This document shows positions 7,852-17,125 of a stretch of 64,000 bases of DNA, one piece after another; within the stretch, counting starts at the first letter, position 1; each line of letters begins with the position of its first letter. Location of the stretch: contig NZ_CP035282.1 of NCBI RefSeq assembly GCF_004103715.1, positions 496,001-560,000 on the forward strand, given 5' to 3'. The DNA is from Acidilutibacter cellobiosedens (lineage in GTDB: Bacteria; Bacillota; Clostridia; Tissierellales; Acidilutibacteraceae). The position numbers and the translations under genes were made by a program. The notes beneath the pieces are model-generated. The model was not told the DNA's origin. It did no database searches and saw only the letters and a program-made list of their open reading frames with translations.

Positions 7852-7914
7852 AAAATATACAAATTAAATAGAATACCTCCTTTCCCCCTCTGATATTATT
7901 TTAGTTAAACCCCA

Positions 7915-7945
7915 AAAAAGGTATGGTGAAATTCCATACCTTTTT
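7915..7945 (+). terminator. Terminator after the repeat protein
   Basis: AAAAAGGTATGG (7915-7926) and CCATACCTTTTT (7934-7945) form a perfect 12-bp stem with a 7-base loop. A TATAAT box at 7948-7953, just after it, probably belongs to the promoter of the next gene. Confidence 0.88.
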
Positions 7946-7997
7946 GCTATAATATATTTAATATTATATAATTTTGAACATAGGGAGATTGATTTAT

Positions 7998-8660
7998 ATG
8001 TCTTTTAAAATATATTTAGTAGAAGATGACAGCAATTTAAATTTGGTCTTAACTACTTATTTAAAAAAAGAAGGATGGGAAGTAAGTCCTTTCTTAACTG
8101 GTAAAGACGCTCAAAAAGCTATTTCAAATCCGCCGGATTTATGGATATTGGATATCATGCTTCCGGATATAGACGGATATCATCTTCTTCAGGAAATCAG
8201 GGAGGCTTCTTTAAATATTCCTGTTATATTTATATCTGCAAGAGATGCGGATATAGATAGGGTTGTCGGTTTGGAATTGGGAAGTGACGATTATTTGCCT
8301 AAACCTTTTCTCCCCCGGGAATTGGTTATTCGTACCCGGAATCTTCTAGAAAGAGTATATGGAAGCGGCAGCAGAAACTTGAATATTTCTCCTTACAGTA
8401 TAGATGAGTCCAGTAGAACAGTAAAATTAAACGATGAAGTTATTGAATTAACCTCAAAGGAATTTGATCTTTTGGTATTTTTCGCTAAGAATAAAGACAG
8501 AGCCCTTTCAAGAGAACAGGTACTCAATTATGTTTGGGGAGAAAATTATTTTGGAACGGATAGAGCTGTGGATGATTTAATAAGAAGACTCAGGAAGAAG
8601 CTTCCTCTTTTAAACGTAGAAACTATATACGGATATGGATATAGGGTGATGGACTCATGA
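7998..8660 (+). CDS. cssR: CssR-like OmpR-family response regulator
   Basis: A 220-residue two-domain regulator. The receiver domain (1-115) carries the acidic pair in VEDD, the phospho-acceptor Asp52 in LWILDIMLPDIDGY, and the Lys of DYLPKPF. A winged-helix DNA-binding domain fills the C-terminus (LTSKEFDLLVFFAKN, AVDDLIRRLRKKL, ETIYGYGYRV). ATG 7998 is chosen because AGGGAG lies 8-15 bases upstream; a TTG at 7974 would add eight residues before the conserved start. It overlaps the kinase gene by 4 bases (ATGA). The CssR name rests on the clear CssS similarity of its partner and on the nearby htrA. Confidence 0.88.
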   Translation: MSFKIYLVEDDSNLNLVLTTYLKKEGWEVSPFLTGKDAQKAISNPPDLWILDIMLPDIDGYHLLQEIREASLNIPVIFISARDADIDRVVGLELGSDDYLPKPFLPRELVIRTRNLLERVYGSGSRNLNISPYSIDESSRTVKLNDEVIELTSKEFDLLVFFAKNKDRALSREQVLNYVWGENYFGTDRAVDDLIRRLRKKLPLLNVETIYGYGYRVMDS

Positions 8661-10036
8661 AAAATTATCCTTTATCAATACAGATTTGGATGGTATTTGC
8701 TTTGATTACATTATGTATATCAATACTATTGGTCTTTGTTTTACCGTTGACTTTAAGAGATTTTTTTACTAAAGAAATTTATGAAACTATAGAAAGTGCT
8801 CAGGATTTATTAATTAATAGAATTGACAGAGATTATTCCGAAGATGATTTTAGTTCCGACAGTTTCTCTGAAAAGAAACAAATAGCAAATATTCGAACAG
8901 TAAATCATTTTATGATATATGGCAATAATACTATATTTATTACTTCCCCCACAATTTCTATAGACTTTCTAAGTGAAGTAAGAGAAAAGATAGAAACGCA
9001 AAACGCCAGCAGCCAAAGATACAGCGGACAAATCAACAACAGAAAAATGTTTTATGTAATCTCAAGGGGCAAGATATGGGACCATGATGTGTACCTTGTA
9101 TCTTATATGTGGGACTCCTATAGAGATGATTTAGTTCATACCTTATTCAGAAGATTAGTTGTAGTTATGACTTTTATTCTTCTTTTAAGTTGGATCCCAG
9201 CTATTTTTCTGTCAAGATATTTGTCCAAACCCTTAGTGGCATTGGAAAGAAGAGTCAAAAAATTGGCAAATCATGAGTGGGATGAGTCATTTCAGCTTGA
9301 CCGAAAGGATGAGATAGGGGAACTGGGAGACTCCATAGAACAGTTAAGAAATCAGCTTCTTAAGCAGGACGAATCCCAGCAGTCATTTTTACAACATGTA
9401 TCTCACGAGTTAAAGACTCCTGTCATGGTTATCAGAAGCTATTCCCAAGCCATAAGAGACGGCATATATCCAAAAGGAAATTTGGATTGTACTCTTCAGG
9501 TTATTGATAACGAATCGGAACGATTGGAAAAGAGAATAGGAAATCTCCTTTATTTGACTAAATTGGATTATCTGTCTTTGCACAATACTTCTAAAGAGAT
9601 ATTTTCATTAGACGAATTGATAAAAGAAGTTGTAGAAAGGCTCAGGTGGCGTAGAAATGAATTGGATTGGTTTGTAAAATTGGAACCTATAAAAATAAAG
9701 GGTGATATAGAACAGTGGATTGTGGTGTTAGAAAATTTGTTGGATAATCAAATCAGATATTCTGATACAAAGATATCTGTTTTCTTGACTAAATCGATAG
9801 AAGATGATAAGGAGAAAGCATTGCTGAAAATGTGGAACGACGGAGATCCCATTGAAGATAAGATCATGGAAAGACTCTTTGATAAATTCAACAAGGGATA
9901 CAAAGGGCAATTCGGATTGGGGCTTGCAATTGTTTACCGTATAGTGACTCTTCATGATTCCAAAATCTGGGCGGAAAACGAAGAAGATGGGGTTTCTTTT
10001 TATGTAGAAATTCCATTAAGTGAAAATAAAGATTAA
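8657..10036 (+). CDS. cssS: CssS-like sensor histidine kinase
   Basis: A 459-residue kinase. Membrane helices lie near residues 10-31 and 165-187, enclosing an extracytoplasmic sensor of about 130 residues. Then come a HAMP linker (SRYLSKPLVALERRVKKL), the His-box HVSHELKTPVMVIRSYSQAI, an N-box region (VVLENLLDNQIRY) and the G-box FGLGLAIVYRIV. Several stretches, including SIQIWMV near the start, LRDFF, DSYRDDL and LLSWIPAIFLSRYLSKPL, closely recall Bacillus CssS, the secretion-stress sensor. It probably detects misfolded exported proteins and phosphorylates the CssR-like partner. htrA and the secreted repeat protein next door are likely targets. Confidence 0.88.
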   Translation: MKNYPLSIQIWMVFALITLCISILLVFVLPLTLRDFFTKEIYETIESAQDLLINRIDRDYSEDDFSSDSFSEKKQIANIRTVNHFMIYGNNTIFITSPTISIDFLSEVREKIETQNASSQRYSGQINNRKMFYVISRGKIWDHDVYLVSYMWDSYRDDLVHTLFRRLVVVMTFILLLSWIPAIFLSRYLSKPLVALERRVKKLANHEWDESFQLDRKDEIGELGDSIEQLRNQLLKQDESQQSFLQHVSHELKTPVMVIRSYSQAIRDGIYPKGNLDCTLQVIDNESERLEKRIGNLLYLTKLDYLSLHNTSKEIFSLDELIKEVVERLRWRRNELDWFVKLEPIKIKGDIEQWIVVLENLLDNQIRYSDTKISVFLTKSIEDDKEKALLKMWNDGDPIEDKIMERLFDKFNKGYKGQFGLGLAIVYRIVTLHDSKIWAENEEDGVSFYVEIPLSENKD

Positions 10037-10053
10037 AATTCTTAAAAAATTAG

Positions 10054-10082
10054 TTGAAATATTTTTGAGTAGGTGCTAATAT
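10054..10082 (+). promoter_or_regulatory. Promoter of the glycine cleavage operon
   Basis: TTGAAA (10054-10059), a 17-base spacer and TAATAT (10077-10082) with an extended TGC just before the -10. It lies about 25 bases upstream of the glycine riboswitch. Confidence 0.6.
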
Positions 10083-10104
10083 GGGTTTGGATAATTAAAT
10101 ATGT

Positions 10105-10282
10105 TCAGATGAGGATAATGAGAGATATTCATTTGGAATGGCCGAAGAAGAAATATAGTGATTTTGTCGAATGACTATAGAAGCTTTCAGGCAAAGGGAT
10201 TGTTATCCGATGGATCTCTGGAAAGATGGAAATCACCGTAGGAGCAAGTGCATCATTTACGATGCTGCAACTCTCAGGTAAA
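10105..10282 (+). ncRNA. Tandem glycine riboswitch (gcvT element)
   Basis: Two aptamers lie in series. The first (about 10108-10197) has GAGAGA, GGCCGAAGAAG and the closing GCTTTCAGGCAAAG. The second (about 10205-10282) has GATCTCTGGAAAG, ATCACCGTAGGAGCAAG and CTCTCAGGTAAAA. These are the conserved GxCGAAGGxGCAA and CTCTCAGGxAAA blocks of the family. It precedes gcvT, and a strong terminator overlaps its end, so glycine binding is expected to allow read-through (ON switch), as known for gcvT leaders. Confidence 0.92.
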
Positions 10283-10340
10283 AATACAGAGATATAATGA
10301 CACCTATATTGTAGTGTCATTATATCTCTGTATTTTTTTG
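10280..10340 (+). terminator. Riboswitch expression-platform terminator
   Basis: A perfect 24-bp stem (10280-10303 with 10314-10337) ends in a T-run. Its 5' arm begins in the AAAA that closes the second aptamer, so aptamer folding and terminator formation can compete. Confidence 0.88.
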
Positions 10341-10373
10341 TTTTTTATTATTAAAATTTGGAGGTGAATGTAT

Positions 10374-11483
10374 TTGGAAAATTTAAAGAAGACCCCATTA
10401 TATGAATGCCATCTGAACCTTAATGGAGAAATGGTTGATTTTGCGGGATGGAATCTTCCTTTGCAATATAAAGGAATAATCCAGGAACATGAAAAAGTAA
10501 GAAATGATGCAGGAATTTTTGATGTTTCTCATATGGGGGAAATTACTGTAAAGGGGCAAGATGCCTTTAATTATTTGCAGTACATTGTTACAAATGATAT
10601 TTCCAAGCTTCAGAATAATGATGTCATATATACCTTTATGTGCAATCCTCATGGCGGAGTGGTTGATGACCTTCTTGTATATAAGTTTGAGGAAGATTAT
10701 TTCATGCTTGTCGTAAATGCGGGAAATATTGACAAGGATTTTCAATGGCTGGTCAGCAATAAGGAACATTTTTATGTTAATATTTGCAATGTTTCGGCTG
10801 GGATAGCTCAAGTTGCTGTTCAGGGGCCTAAAGCCCAAGACGTGCTTCAGAAAATTGCCGGCTTTGATCTTAATGAACTCAAATTTTTCAAATTCAAAAG
10901 GGATGCATATATAGGCGGTAATAAGTGTATGATTTCAAGAACCGGCTATACAGGTGAAGACGGATTCGAAATATATTCCGGCAATGAAAGTATAATTTCT
11001 ATTTGGAAAAGTACAATTGAGGCGGGAAAAGAATATGGTATTCTTCCGGCAGGTCTCGGTGCGAGAGATACTTTGAGATTTGAAGCAAACCTTCCTCTTT
11101 ACGGCAATGAACTTTCCGAAGATATAAGCCCTATTGAGGCAGGGTACGGCTTTTTTGTAAAAACTAATAAAGAAGATTTTGTAGGAAAAGATGCCCTGCT
11201 AAGGCAGAAAAAAGATGGAATTAAAAGAAAAATAGTGGGATTTAAAATGACAGGAAGAGGAATACCCAGAAAGGGATATGAAGTTAAAAAGAACAACAAA
11301 AATATAGGGTTTGTAACGACCGGATATTTTTCTCCTACTTTAAAGAAAAGCATAGGTCTTGCAATGATATATACCGATTATACTGATTTAAATACGGAAA
11401 TAGATGTAATGATAAGAAATAAACCTATAAAAGCAGCAGTAATCAGCAGAAAATTTTATACAAAAAATTATCGGGAGGAATGA
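10374..11483 (+). CDS. gcvT: Aminomethyltransferase, glycine cleavage T-protein
   Basis: A 369-residue T-protein that takes the aminomethyl group from lipoyl-GcvH, releases ammonia and forms methylene-tetrahydrofolate. Visible marks are TPLYECH, MVDFAGWNLPLQY, FDVSHMGEI, the folate-site Asp in GGVVDDLLVYKF, SRTGYTGEDGFEIY, and the C-terminal domain with VGFKMTGRGIPR. TTG 10374 is preferred over ATG 10368: GGAGGTG (10360-10366) ends 7 bases before the TTG but only 1 base before the ATG, and the protein then begins MENLKKTPLYE as in homologues. It is the first gene of the riboswitch-controlled operon, with gcvH starting 3 bases after its stop. Confidence 0.95.
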   Translation: MENLKKTPLYECHLNLNGEMVDFAGWNLPLQYKGIIQEHEKVRNDAGIFDVSHMGEITVKGQDAFNYLQYIVTNDISKLQNNDVIYTFMCNPHGGVVDDLLVYKFEEDYFMLVVNAGNIDKDFQWLVSNKEHFYVNICNVSAGIAQVAVQGPKAQDVLQKIAGFDLNELKFFKFKRDAYIGGNKCMISRTGYTGEDGFEIYSGNESIISIWKSTIEAGKEYGILPAGLGARDTLRFEANLPLYGNELSEDISPIEAGYGFFVKTNKEDFVGKDALLRQKKDGIKRKIVGFKMTGRGIPRKGYEVKKNNKNIGFVTTGYFSPTLKKSIGLAMIYTDYTDLNTEIDVMIRNKPIKAAVISRKFYTKNYREE

Positions 11484-11486
11484 AAA

Positions 11487-11870
11487 ATGAAAGTATTGAA
11501 AGATTTGCTTTATACGAAAGATCATGAATGGGTGAAGGCTCAAGGCAATGAAGCGTACATCGGGATTACAGATTATGCGCAGCATGCCCTTGGAGATATA
11601 GTCTTTGTAGATCTGCCCGAAATAGGTCAGGAATTTGAGGCTGGAGATAATTTCAGCGCAGTGGAGTCGGTAAAGGCAGCTTCCGATATTTATATTCCCA
11701 TAAGTGGGAAAATATTAAATATAAATGAAGCTTTATCCGATGATCCCGCTCTTATAAATCAAGATCCCTATGAAAATTGGCTTGTATTAATTGAAATTAA
11801 AGATGAATCCCAATTGAATGATTTAATGAATTCCGAGGAATATGAAATTCATTGCAAAAAGGAGGATTAA
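11487..11870 (+). CDS. gcvH: Glycine cleavage H-protein
   Basis: A 127-residue lipoyl carrier that shuttles the aminomethyl intermediate between the P, T and L proteins. The lipoylation site is the Lys in AVESVKAASDIY. The flanking YTKDHEWVKAQGNEAYIGITDYAQHALGD, split over two strands, is typical of the family, and the NQDPYENWLVLIEI ending is also standard. It starts at ATG 11487 after GGGAGGAA and ends directly against gcvPA, in line with tight translational coupling. Length is normal. Confidence 0.96.
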   Translation: MKVLKDLLYTKDHEWVKAQGNEAYIGITDYAQHALGDIVFVDLPEIGQEFEAGDNFSAVESVKAASDIYIPISGKILNINEALSDDPALINQDPYENWLVLIEIKDESQLNDLMNSEEYEIHCKKED

Positions 11871-11873
11871 TTG

Positions 11874-13217
11874 ATGTATCCCTATATACCAAATACCCCG
11901 GAAGATGAAAAAATTATGTTAGATTCTATAGGGTTATCCTCTGTCGATGATCTTTTTGACGATATACCGGAAGAAGTGAAATTAAAGAGAAGACTCAACA
12001 TAAATTTTCCCATGTCTGAAATGGAAGTTTTAAATCGTTTAAAAGCTCTTTCCAAAAAAAATATCAGTACCGAAGATATGGTATGTTTTCTTGGAGCGGG
12101 AGCTTATGATCACTATATTCCGTCAGTAGTGAAATATGTAATTTCAAAGCCGGAATTTTATACTGCCTATACGCCTTACCAGGCAGAAATAAGTCAGGGA
12201 ACTCTTCAATCTGTATTTGAATATCAGAGCATGATATGCAGCCTGACCGGAATGGACGCAGCCAATGCTTCAATGTATGATGTAGGTACGGCCGCTCAGG
12301 AAGCTGGATTTATGGCTTGCGAAATTACAAGAAGGAAGTCTGTGGTTGTTTCCAAATCGGTTCATCCCGAAGTACGTAAAGTACTTAAGACTTATATGAA
12401 ATTCAGACAAATTGAAGTTGTGGAAGCGGACCTAAAAGACGGAGTTACGGATATTGAAAAGCTCCAAAAAATTATAAATGAGAATACAGCAGGAATTATA
12501 GTTCAAAATCCTAATTTCTTCGGAATAATAGAAGATTTTTCCGAAATCGAAAATATAATTCATAGAAACAAGGGATTAATGATTATGAGCGTTGATCCCA
12601 TATCTTTGGGAATTCTTAAAACCCCTGGGGAATGGGGAGCGGATATTGCTATAGGGGATGGACAAAGTTTGGGAAACAGTCTGAATTTTGGAGGCCCCTA
12701 TTTGGGATTTATGGCAACAAAATCAAAATTCATGAGGAAACTTCCGGGAAGAATTGTAGGGCAGACGGAAGACAAAGACGGAAAGAGAGCTTTTGTCTTA
12801 ACTCTTCAGGCAAGGGAGCAGCATATAAGAAGAGAAAAGGCAAGTTCAAATATATGCTCCAACGAACAATTAAATGCCTTAGCTGCAACAGTGTATATGA
12901 CTGCAATGGGCAAGGAGGGCTTAAGAGAAGTAGCTCTGCAGTGTATAAGTAAATCTCATTATGCCTTAAAAAAGATAATTGACACGGGAAAATTTCAGTT
13001 GCTGTTCGACAAACCATTTTTCATGGAGTTCTGCCTAAAGAGTAAATATGACGGAACAAAAATAAACGAAGAACTTTTGAAGAAAAATATTATAGGAGGA
13101 TATGAATTGGAAAGGGAATATCCTGAATATAAAAATTCCGTTCTTTTATGTGTAACGGAAAAGAGAACAAAAGATGAAATAGATATTCTTGCTGATGCAT
13201 TGGAGGGAATAAAGTAA
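11874..13217 (+). CDS. gcvPA: Glycine dehydrogenase subunit 1 (P-protein alpha)
   Basis: A 447-residue N-terminal half of the split P-protein used by Firmicutes. With gcvPB it decarboxylates glycine and loads aminomethyl onto GcvH. Recognisable segments include [48 protein letters not shown], and the [18 protein letters not shown] and [10 protein letters not shown] region. This subunit carries the PLP-fold but not the PLP lysine. The in-frame TTG at 11871 is adjacent to ATG 11874; the ATG has the better spacing from AAAGGAGG. gcvPB starts 1 base after its stop. Confidence 0.95.
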   Translation: MYPYIPNTPEDEKIMLDSIGLSSVDDLFDDIPEEVKLKRRLNINFPMSEMEVLNRLKALSKKNISTEDMVCFLGAGAYDHYIPSVVKYVISKPEFYTAYTPYQAEISQGTLQSVFEYQSMICSLTGMDAANASMYDVGTAAQEAGFMACEITRRKSVVVSKSVHPEVRKVLKTYMKFRQIEVVEADLKDGVTDIEKLQKIINENTAGIIVQNPNFFGIIEDFSEIENIIHRNKGLMIMSVDPISLGILKTPGEWGADIAIGDGQSLGNSLNFGGPYLGFMATKSKFMRKLPGRIVGQTEDKDGKRAFVLTLQAREQHIRREKASSNICSNEQLNALAATVYMTAMGKEGLREVALQCISKSHYALKKIIDTGKFQLLFDKPFFMEFCLKSKYDGTKINEELLKKNIIGGYELEREYPEYKNSVLLCVTEKRTKDEIDILADALEGIK

Positions 13218-13218
13218 A

Positions 13219-14667
13219 ATGAAGGAATACAATAAACTTATATTTGAAATTTCAAGGAAAGGCAGAAAAGGGTATTCTCTTCCAGAAAATGATGTTCCCC
13301 ATCTAAAAGCAGATGATATAATTCCGGAGAATTTGTTAAGCAAAAATGAAATTAATCTGCCGGAAGTAAGTGAAGTAGATATAGTCAGACATTATACCCA
13401 ATTAGGAAATAAAAACTATGGAGTGGATACGGGATTTTATCCTCTCGGTTCTTGTACAATGAAATATAATCCTAAGGTAAATGAAGAAGTTGCAGCTCTT
13501 TCGGGATTTACAAATATTCATCCCTATGAAAATGAGGAGAAGGTTCAGGGAGCTTTGGAGCTTATGTATGATTTATCGAAGAAACTTGCCGAAATAGGGG
13601 GAATGGAAGAAGTTACACTTCAGCCTGCTGCCGGCGCTCACGGAGAAGTTACAGGACTCATGATTATAAAATCATACCATGAATATAGGAATGATTACAA
13701 AAGAAGGAATATAATAATCCCCGATTCTGCTCATGGAACTAATCCGGCATCCGCCGCAACCGTAGGATTTAATGTAATACAAGTGGAATCAAATTCCGAA
13801 GGGAGAATAGATATAGCAAAGCTGAAAGAGGTCATTAATGATGAAACGGCAGGACTTATGCTTACTAATCCCAATACCTTAGGCCTATTTGAAGATGATA
13901 TATTAGAAATATCCCGTCTGATTCATGAATCAGGAGGCCTTCTGTATTATGACGGAGCAAATATGAATGCTGTGATGGGTATGGCAAGACCGGGAGATAT
14001 GGGATTTGACGTAGTTCATTTTAATCTTCACAAGACCTTTTCAACCCCTCATGGCGGAGGTGGACCGGGGAGCGGTCCTGTAGGAGTAAAAAAGGATTTG
14101 GTTAAATTTCTTCCTGTGCCGATAATAGAAAAAAAGAATAATAAATATCGTTTGGACTATAACAGACCGGAATCGATAGGAAAAGTAAAGTGCTTCTATG
14201 GCAACTTTGGAGTTATGGTCAGGGCATATGCTTATATTCTTTCAATGGGAGGAGAAGGTCTCAAACAAGCAAGCAAAATGGCTGTATTGAATTCCAATTA
14301 TATAAAATCGAAACTGAAAGGATATTATAATATTCCTTTTGATCATCTATGCAAGCATGAGTTCGTTTTGGGAGGACTTAAAAATGGAAACGGAGTTACT
14401 ACATTAGATGTGGCCAAAAGATTGTTAGACTACGGTTACCATCCTCCAACCATATATTTTCCTCTTATTGTTAAGGAGAGTATAATGATTGAACCGACAG
14501 AGACCGAAAGCAAGGAAACGTTAGATGAATTCATTGATGCCATGATTGAGATTGCCAATGAGGCTGAAAAAGATCCTGAGATCCTGAAAAATGCGCCTTA
14601 CAATACGATAATTAAGAGAGTTGATGAAGTCAAAGCCGCAAGAAGGCCAATTGTTAAAGGGATATAA
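13219..14667 (+). CDS. gcvPB: Glycine dehydrogenase subunit 2 (P-protein beta)
   Basis: A 482-residue PLP-binding subunit. The PLP lysine lies in [18 protein letters not shown], preceded by [24 protein letters not shown] and [11 protein letters not shown] are strong family blocks, and the C-terminus has HPPTIYFPL and [14 protein letters not shown]. It forms the active P-protein with GcvPA. The start is ATG 13219, immediately after the gcvPA stop, where the ribosome site would lie within the end of gcvPA. Confidence 0.96.
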   Translation: MKEYNKLIFEISRKGRKGYSLPENDVPHLKADDIIPENLLSKNEINLPEVSEVDIVRHYTQLGNKNYGVDTGFYPLGSCTMKYNPKVNEEVAALSGFTNIHPYENEEKVQGALELMYDLSKKLAEIGGMEEVTLQPAAGAHGEVTGLMIIKSYHEYRNDYKRRNIIIPDSAHGTNPASAATVGFNVIQVESNSEGRIDIAKLKEVINDETAGLMLTNPNTLGLFEDDILEISRLIHESGGLLYYDGANMNAVMGMARPGDMGFDVVHFNLHKTFSTPHGGGGPGSGPVGVKKDLVKFLPVPIIEKKNNKYRLDYNRPESIGKVKCFYGNFGVMVRAYAYILSMGGEGLKQASKMAVLNSNYIKSKLKGYYNIPFDHLCKHEFVLGGLKNGNGVTTLDVAKRLLDYGYHPPTIYFPLIVKESIMIEPTETESKETLDEFIDAMIEIANEAEKDPEILKNAPYNTIIKRVDEVKAARRPIVKGI

Positions 14668-14687
14668 ACTGGGAGGTGATGAATATT

Positions 14688-16073
14688 ATGGAAAAAGATG
14701 TTGTGGTAATAGGAGGAGGACCTGCAGGATATGCTGCAGCTATAAGAACAGCTCAAATGGGGGGGACTTCCCTGCTTATAGAAAAGAATAATCTTGGAGG
14801 TACATGCCTTAATGAGGGATGTATTCCCACAAAAGTGTTATACAGAAATGCAGAGATTTTAAAAACCTTAAAGAATATAGAGAATTTTGGGATACATGTG
14901 GACGGATATTCCATAGATATAGAAAAAATTCAGGAAAGAAAAAATAATGTGATAGATAAGCTCAGAAATGGCATTTTACAATTATTGAAGAAAAATAAAG
15001 TTGAAGTACTTTATGGGATAGGGAAAATACAAGATAAAAATACGGTTGAAGTTATATTAAATAATGGGGAAATAAGAAATATTCGGACTAAAAATATAGT
15101 AATAGCAACAGGGTCAACCTCTGCCCGATTACCCATAGAGGGGAGCAATAATCCTCAGATTTTCAACAATAAAACTTTACTGGATTTTAACAAGGTTAGC
15201 AAAAGCTTATTTATAATAGGCGGCGGAGTTATAGGAATGGAATTTGCCAATATATTTAATGAAATGGGTTCGGAAGTAACGGTTGCGGAATTTATGCCTG
15301 CAATATTACAACAAGTAGATGAAGATTTAATTAAGAGATATAAAATACTTGCCAAAAAAAGAGGGATTCACATTCATACGTCGGTTAAAATAAATAAAAT
15401 TGAAAAAGATGAAAAAGAGTTTATAATAACCGGAGAAAATAAAGACGGCGAAGTAATATTTAAATCGGAAGACGTACTTTTGGCAGCAGGGAGGACACCG
15501 AATCTTCGGAGATTAAATATTGAAGAAATGGGAATAAATTTTGATAAAAAAGGGATAAAAGTGGATGAAAGATATATGACCAATATTCCCGGAATATATG
15601 CCGTGGGAGATGTAAACGGCATATCAATGCTTGCTCATTCAGGTTCATATCAGGGTATACAGGTGGCAGAAAGAATAATGGGAAATGAAGACACTTTAAT
15701 TTTGCCTCCTATTCCAAGTTGTATTTTTGTCTTCCCCGAGATTTCTTCTGTGGGCATTACAGAAAAAGAGGCTAAGGACAAAGGGATAAAATACAAAACG
15801 AGTAAATTTATGTTCGGGGGGAACGGCAAAGCTCTCGCTATGGGAGAAGAAGAAGGATTGATAAAGATAATAGCCGATTCGGAAGACGATACAATCCTCG
15901 GAGTTCATATTATGGGAGCCCATGCCTCTGATTTAATTCACGAAGGAATGATCGCGGTATATAAGAAAATGAAATGCAGTGAATTTTCTCATACAATTCA
16001 TGCTCACCCCACTTTGTCGGAAGTACTATCGGAAGCGATAATGACTGTAAATAAAGAGTCAATATATTCGTAG
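14688..16073 (+). CDS. lpdA: Dihydrolipoyl dehydrogenase (glycine cleavage L-protein)
   Basis: A 461-residue FAD/NAD flavoprotein that reoxidises dihydrolipoyl-GcvH. It has VVVIGGGPAGYAAAIRTAQ for FAD binding, the redox-active cysteines in GGTCLNEGCIPTK, the NAD-binding GGGVIGMEFANIF, YAVGDVNG, and the C-terminal catalytic His-Glu in HTIHAHPTLSE. ATG 14688 is preferred because GGGAGG (14671-14676) sits 11 bases upstream; GTG 14676 and ATG 14679 overlap or crowd that site. As the last gene of the gcv operon it probably serves mainly glycine cleavage. Confidence 0.95.
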   Translation: MEKDVVVIGGGPAGYAAAIRTAQMGGTSLLIEKNNLGGTCLNEGCIPTKVLYRNAEILKTLKNIENFGIHVDGYSIDIEKIQERKNNVIDKLRNGILQLLKKNKVEVLYGIGKIQDKNTVEVILNNGEIRNIRTKNIVIATGSTSARLPIEGSNNPQIFNNKTLLDFNKVSKSLFIIGGGVIGMEFANIFNEMGSEVTVAEFMPAILQQVDEDLIKRYKILAKKRGIHIHTSVKINKIEKDEKEFIITGENKDGEVIFKSEDVLLAAGRTPNLRRLNIEEMGINFDKKGIKVDERYMTNIPGIYAVGDVNGISMLAHSGSYQGIQVAERIMGNEDTLILPPIPSCIFVFPEISSVGITEKEAKDKGIKYKTSKFMFGGNGKALAMGEEEGLIKIIADSEDDTILGVHIMGAHASDLIHEGMIAVYKKMKCSEFSHTIHAHPTLSEVLSEAIMTVNKESIYS

Positions 16074-16147
16074 AACAGACCTTTTTATCCATGTATATCC
16101 CCTTGATCTTTTGTTAATAATTACTAATAAAGGAACGGGGGGATATT

Positions 16148-16417
16148 ATGGATTATAAAGAAAGAGGAAAAAGAATAATTAAGTTGGCAAATGTATTATC
16201 TTTTAAACCTATTGAAGAAAAATATACGGCAGAATATGAAAAAAAGGAACTTATTGAAGATTTAAAAGCAGCTCATAGGGAATGGAAAGACAAGGAATCT
16301 CATTTTAATGATGTCACGGACCCGGACTTGATAGATCACGCTATATACGAAATAGAAGCTTCCAAGATAAAATATTTCTATTTTTTAAAAAAGATAAAAG
16401 AAAATCATCCGTTATAG
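16148..16417 (+). CDS. yaaL: YaaL-like protein (DUF2508)
   Basis: An 89-residue protein with the conserved DUF2508 pattern LIEDLKAAHREWKDKESHFNDV, split over the helix, then TDPDLIDHAIYEIEASKIKYFYFLKKIKE. Its function is unknown; in Bacillus, yaaL lies directly before bofA, and the same order is kept here. ATG 16148 follows GAACGGGGGG. The stop codon overlaps the first bases of a 103-bp repeat unit. Confidence 0.85.
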   Translation: MDYKERGKRIIKLANVLSFKPIEEKYTAEYEKKELIEDLKAAHREWKDKESHFNDVTDPDLIDHAIYEIEASKIKYFYFLKKIKENHPL

Positions 16418-16514
16418 CCCATAGGTAAATCATGTTCTTCCTCAATATAAATTTTCCGTAAAGTGGGTTTCAAAAAAAGCTTCCTTAAAATTCTACTTCA
16501 TATAAAAGCCTTTT
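16412..16514. repeat. 103-bp repeat family, unit B
   Basis: It begins TTATAGCCCATAGGTAAAT, overlapping the yaaL stop codon. It has the two-stem layout: a CCCATAGG...GTGGGTTTC stem and an AAAAAAAGCTTCC...AAAGCCTTTTTTAT terminator-like stem. It forms a tandem dimer with unit C at a spacing of exactly 103 bases. Confidence 0.85.
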
Positions 16515-16621
16515 TTATAACCCATAGGGAAATTAAGATTTCCTTAATATAGATTTCCCGTTAAATGGGTTTCAAAAAAGACTTCCTTAATTTCTATTTC
16601 ATATAAAAGTCTTTTTTATTA
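16515..16621. repeat. 103-bp repeat family, unit C
   Basis: The second unit of the tandem pair: TTATAACCCATAGGGAAATT at the left, CCCGTTAAATGGGTTTC in the middle, and AAAAAAGACTTCC...AAAAGTCTTTTTTATT at the right. Stem II differs from unit B at paired positions (GACTT with AAGTC versus AGCTT with AAGCC), so base-pairing is largely kept. With unit B it fills the yaaL-bofA gap. Confidence 0.85.
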
Positions 16622-16658
16622 TATAATAATATTAATATATAGTAGGGAGGATAATATT

Positions 16659-16925
16659 ATGGGAATTGATTTTGGGGTAATACTTGCTTACGGAATTGGG
16701 CTGATTCTTCTTTATCTTATAGGTATGCTTCTTGTAATACCTATAAAAATGATAATCAGACTTGTTATAAATGGAGTACTGGGTGGAATACTTCTTTTGA
16801 TTGTAAACTTAATAGGAGGATTTATAGGGATAAATATAACCATAAATCCTTTGACGGCAATATTGACGGGATTTCTGGGAATTCCGGGAGTTATACTGTT
16901 AATAATCCTTCAATATATTTTATAA
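16659..16925 (+). CDS. bofA: BofA-family pro-sigma-K processing inhibitor
   Basis: An 88-residue membrane protein with two or three hydrophobic segments (about 5-30 and 35-55, plus a hydrophobic C-terminus). The C-terminal GGFIGINITINPLTAILTGFLGIPGV is, over two short blocks, the typical BofA signature. In Bacillus, BofA sits in the mother-cell outer forespore membrane and holds the SpoIVFB protease inactive until engulfment is complete. ATG 16659 follows AGGGAGG. The stop overlaps the start of repeat unit D. Confidence 0.88.
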   Translation: MGIDFGVILAYGIGLILLYLIGMLLVIPIKMIIRLVINGVLGGILLLIVNLIGGFIGINITINPLTAILTGFLGIPGVILLIILQYIL

Positions 16926-17021
16926 TCCATGGAAAATCCCATTTATCTTAATTTATATTTGACCTGAAATGGGTTTCAAAAAAGGCTTCCTTAATTTATA
17001 AGGTCTCAATAGAAGCCTTTT
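16920..17021. repeat. 103-bp repeat family, unit D
   Basis: It starts TTATAATCCATGGAAAATCCC over the bofA stop codon, with GAAATGGGTTTC in the middle and AAAAAAGGCTTCC...AATAGAAGCCTTTTTTATT at the right. The next partial unit starts 102 bases later. Confidence 0.85.
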
Positions 17022-17045
17022 TTATTACTCATGGGGAAGTCATAT
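17022..17045. repeat. Remnant left end of a 103-bp repeat unit
   Basis: TTATTACTCATGGGGAAGTCAT matches the left end of the family (TTATAACCCATAGGGAAAT...) and then stops. It shows that an array here once held, or began to gain, a second unit. Confidence 0.55.
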
Positions 17046-17125
17046 TTTATTATTTGCATTTACATGATTTTTTTGATATAACATTATTAGTAAATAAAAA
17101 ACCAAGGATAGGAGGAACTATATAT

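Noticed and set aside
7260-7862. 200-residue open frame on the minus strand opposite the secreted repeat protein
   Set aside because: It mirrors the repeats of the + strand gene, is rich in Ser/Phe/Asn as expected from an antisense reading, and has no ribosome site.
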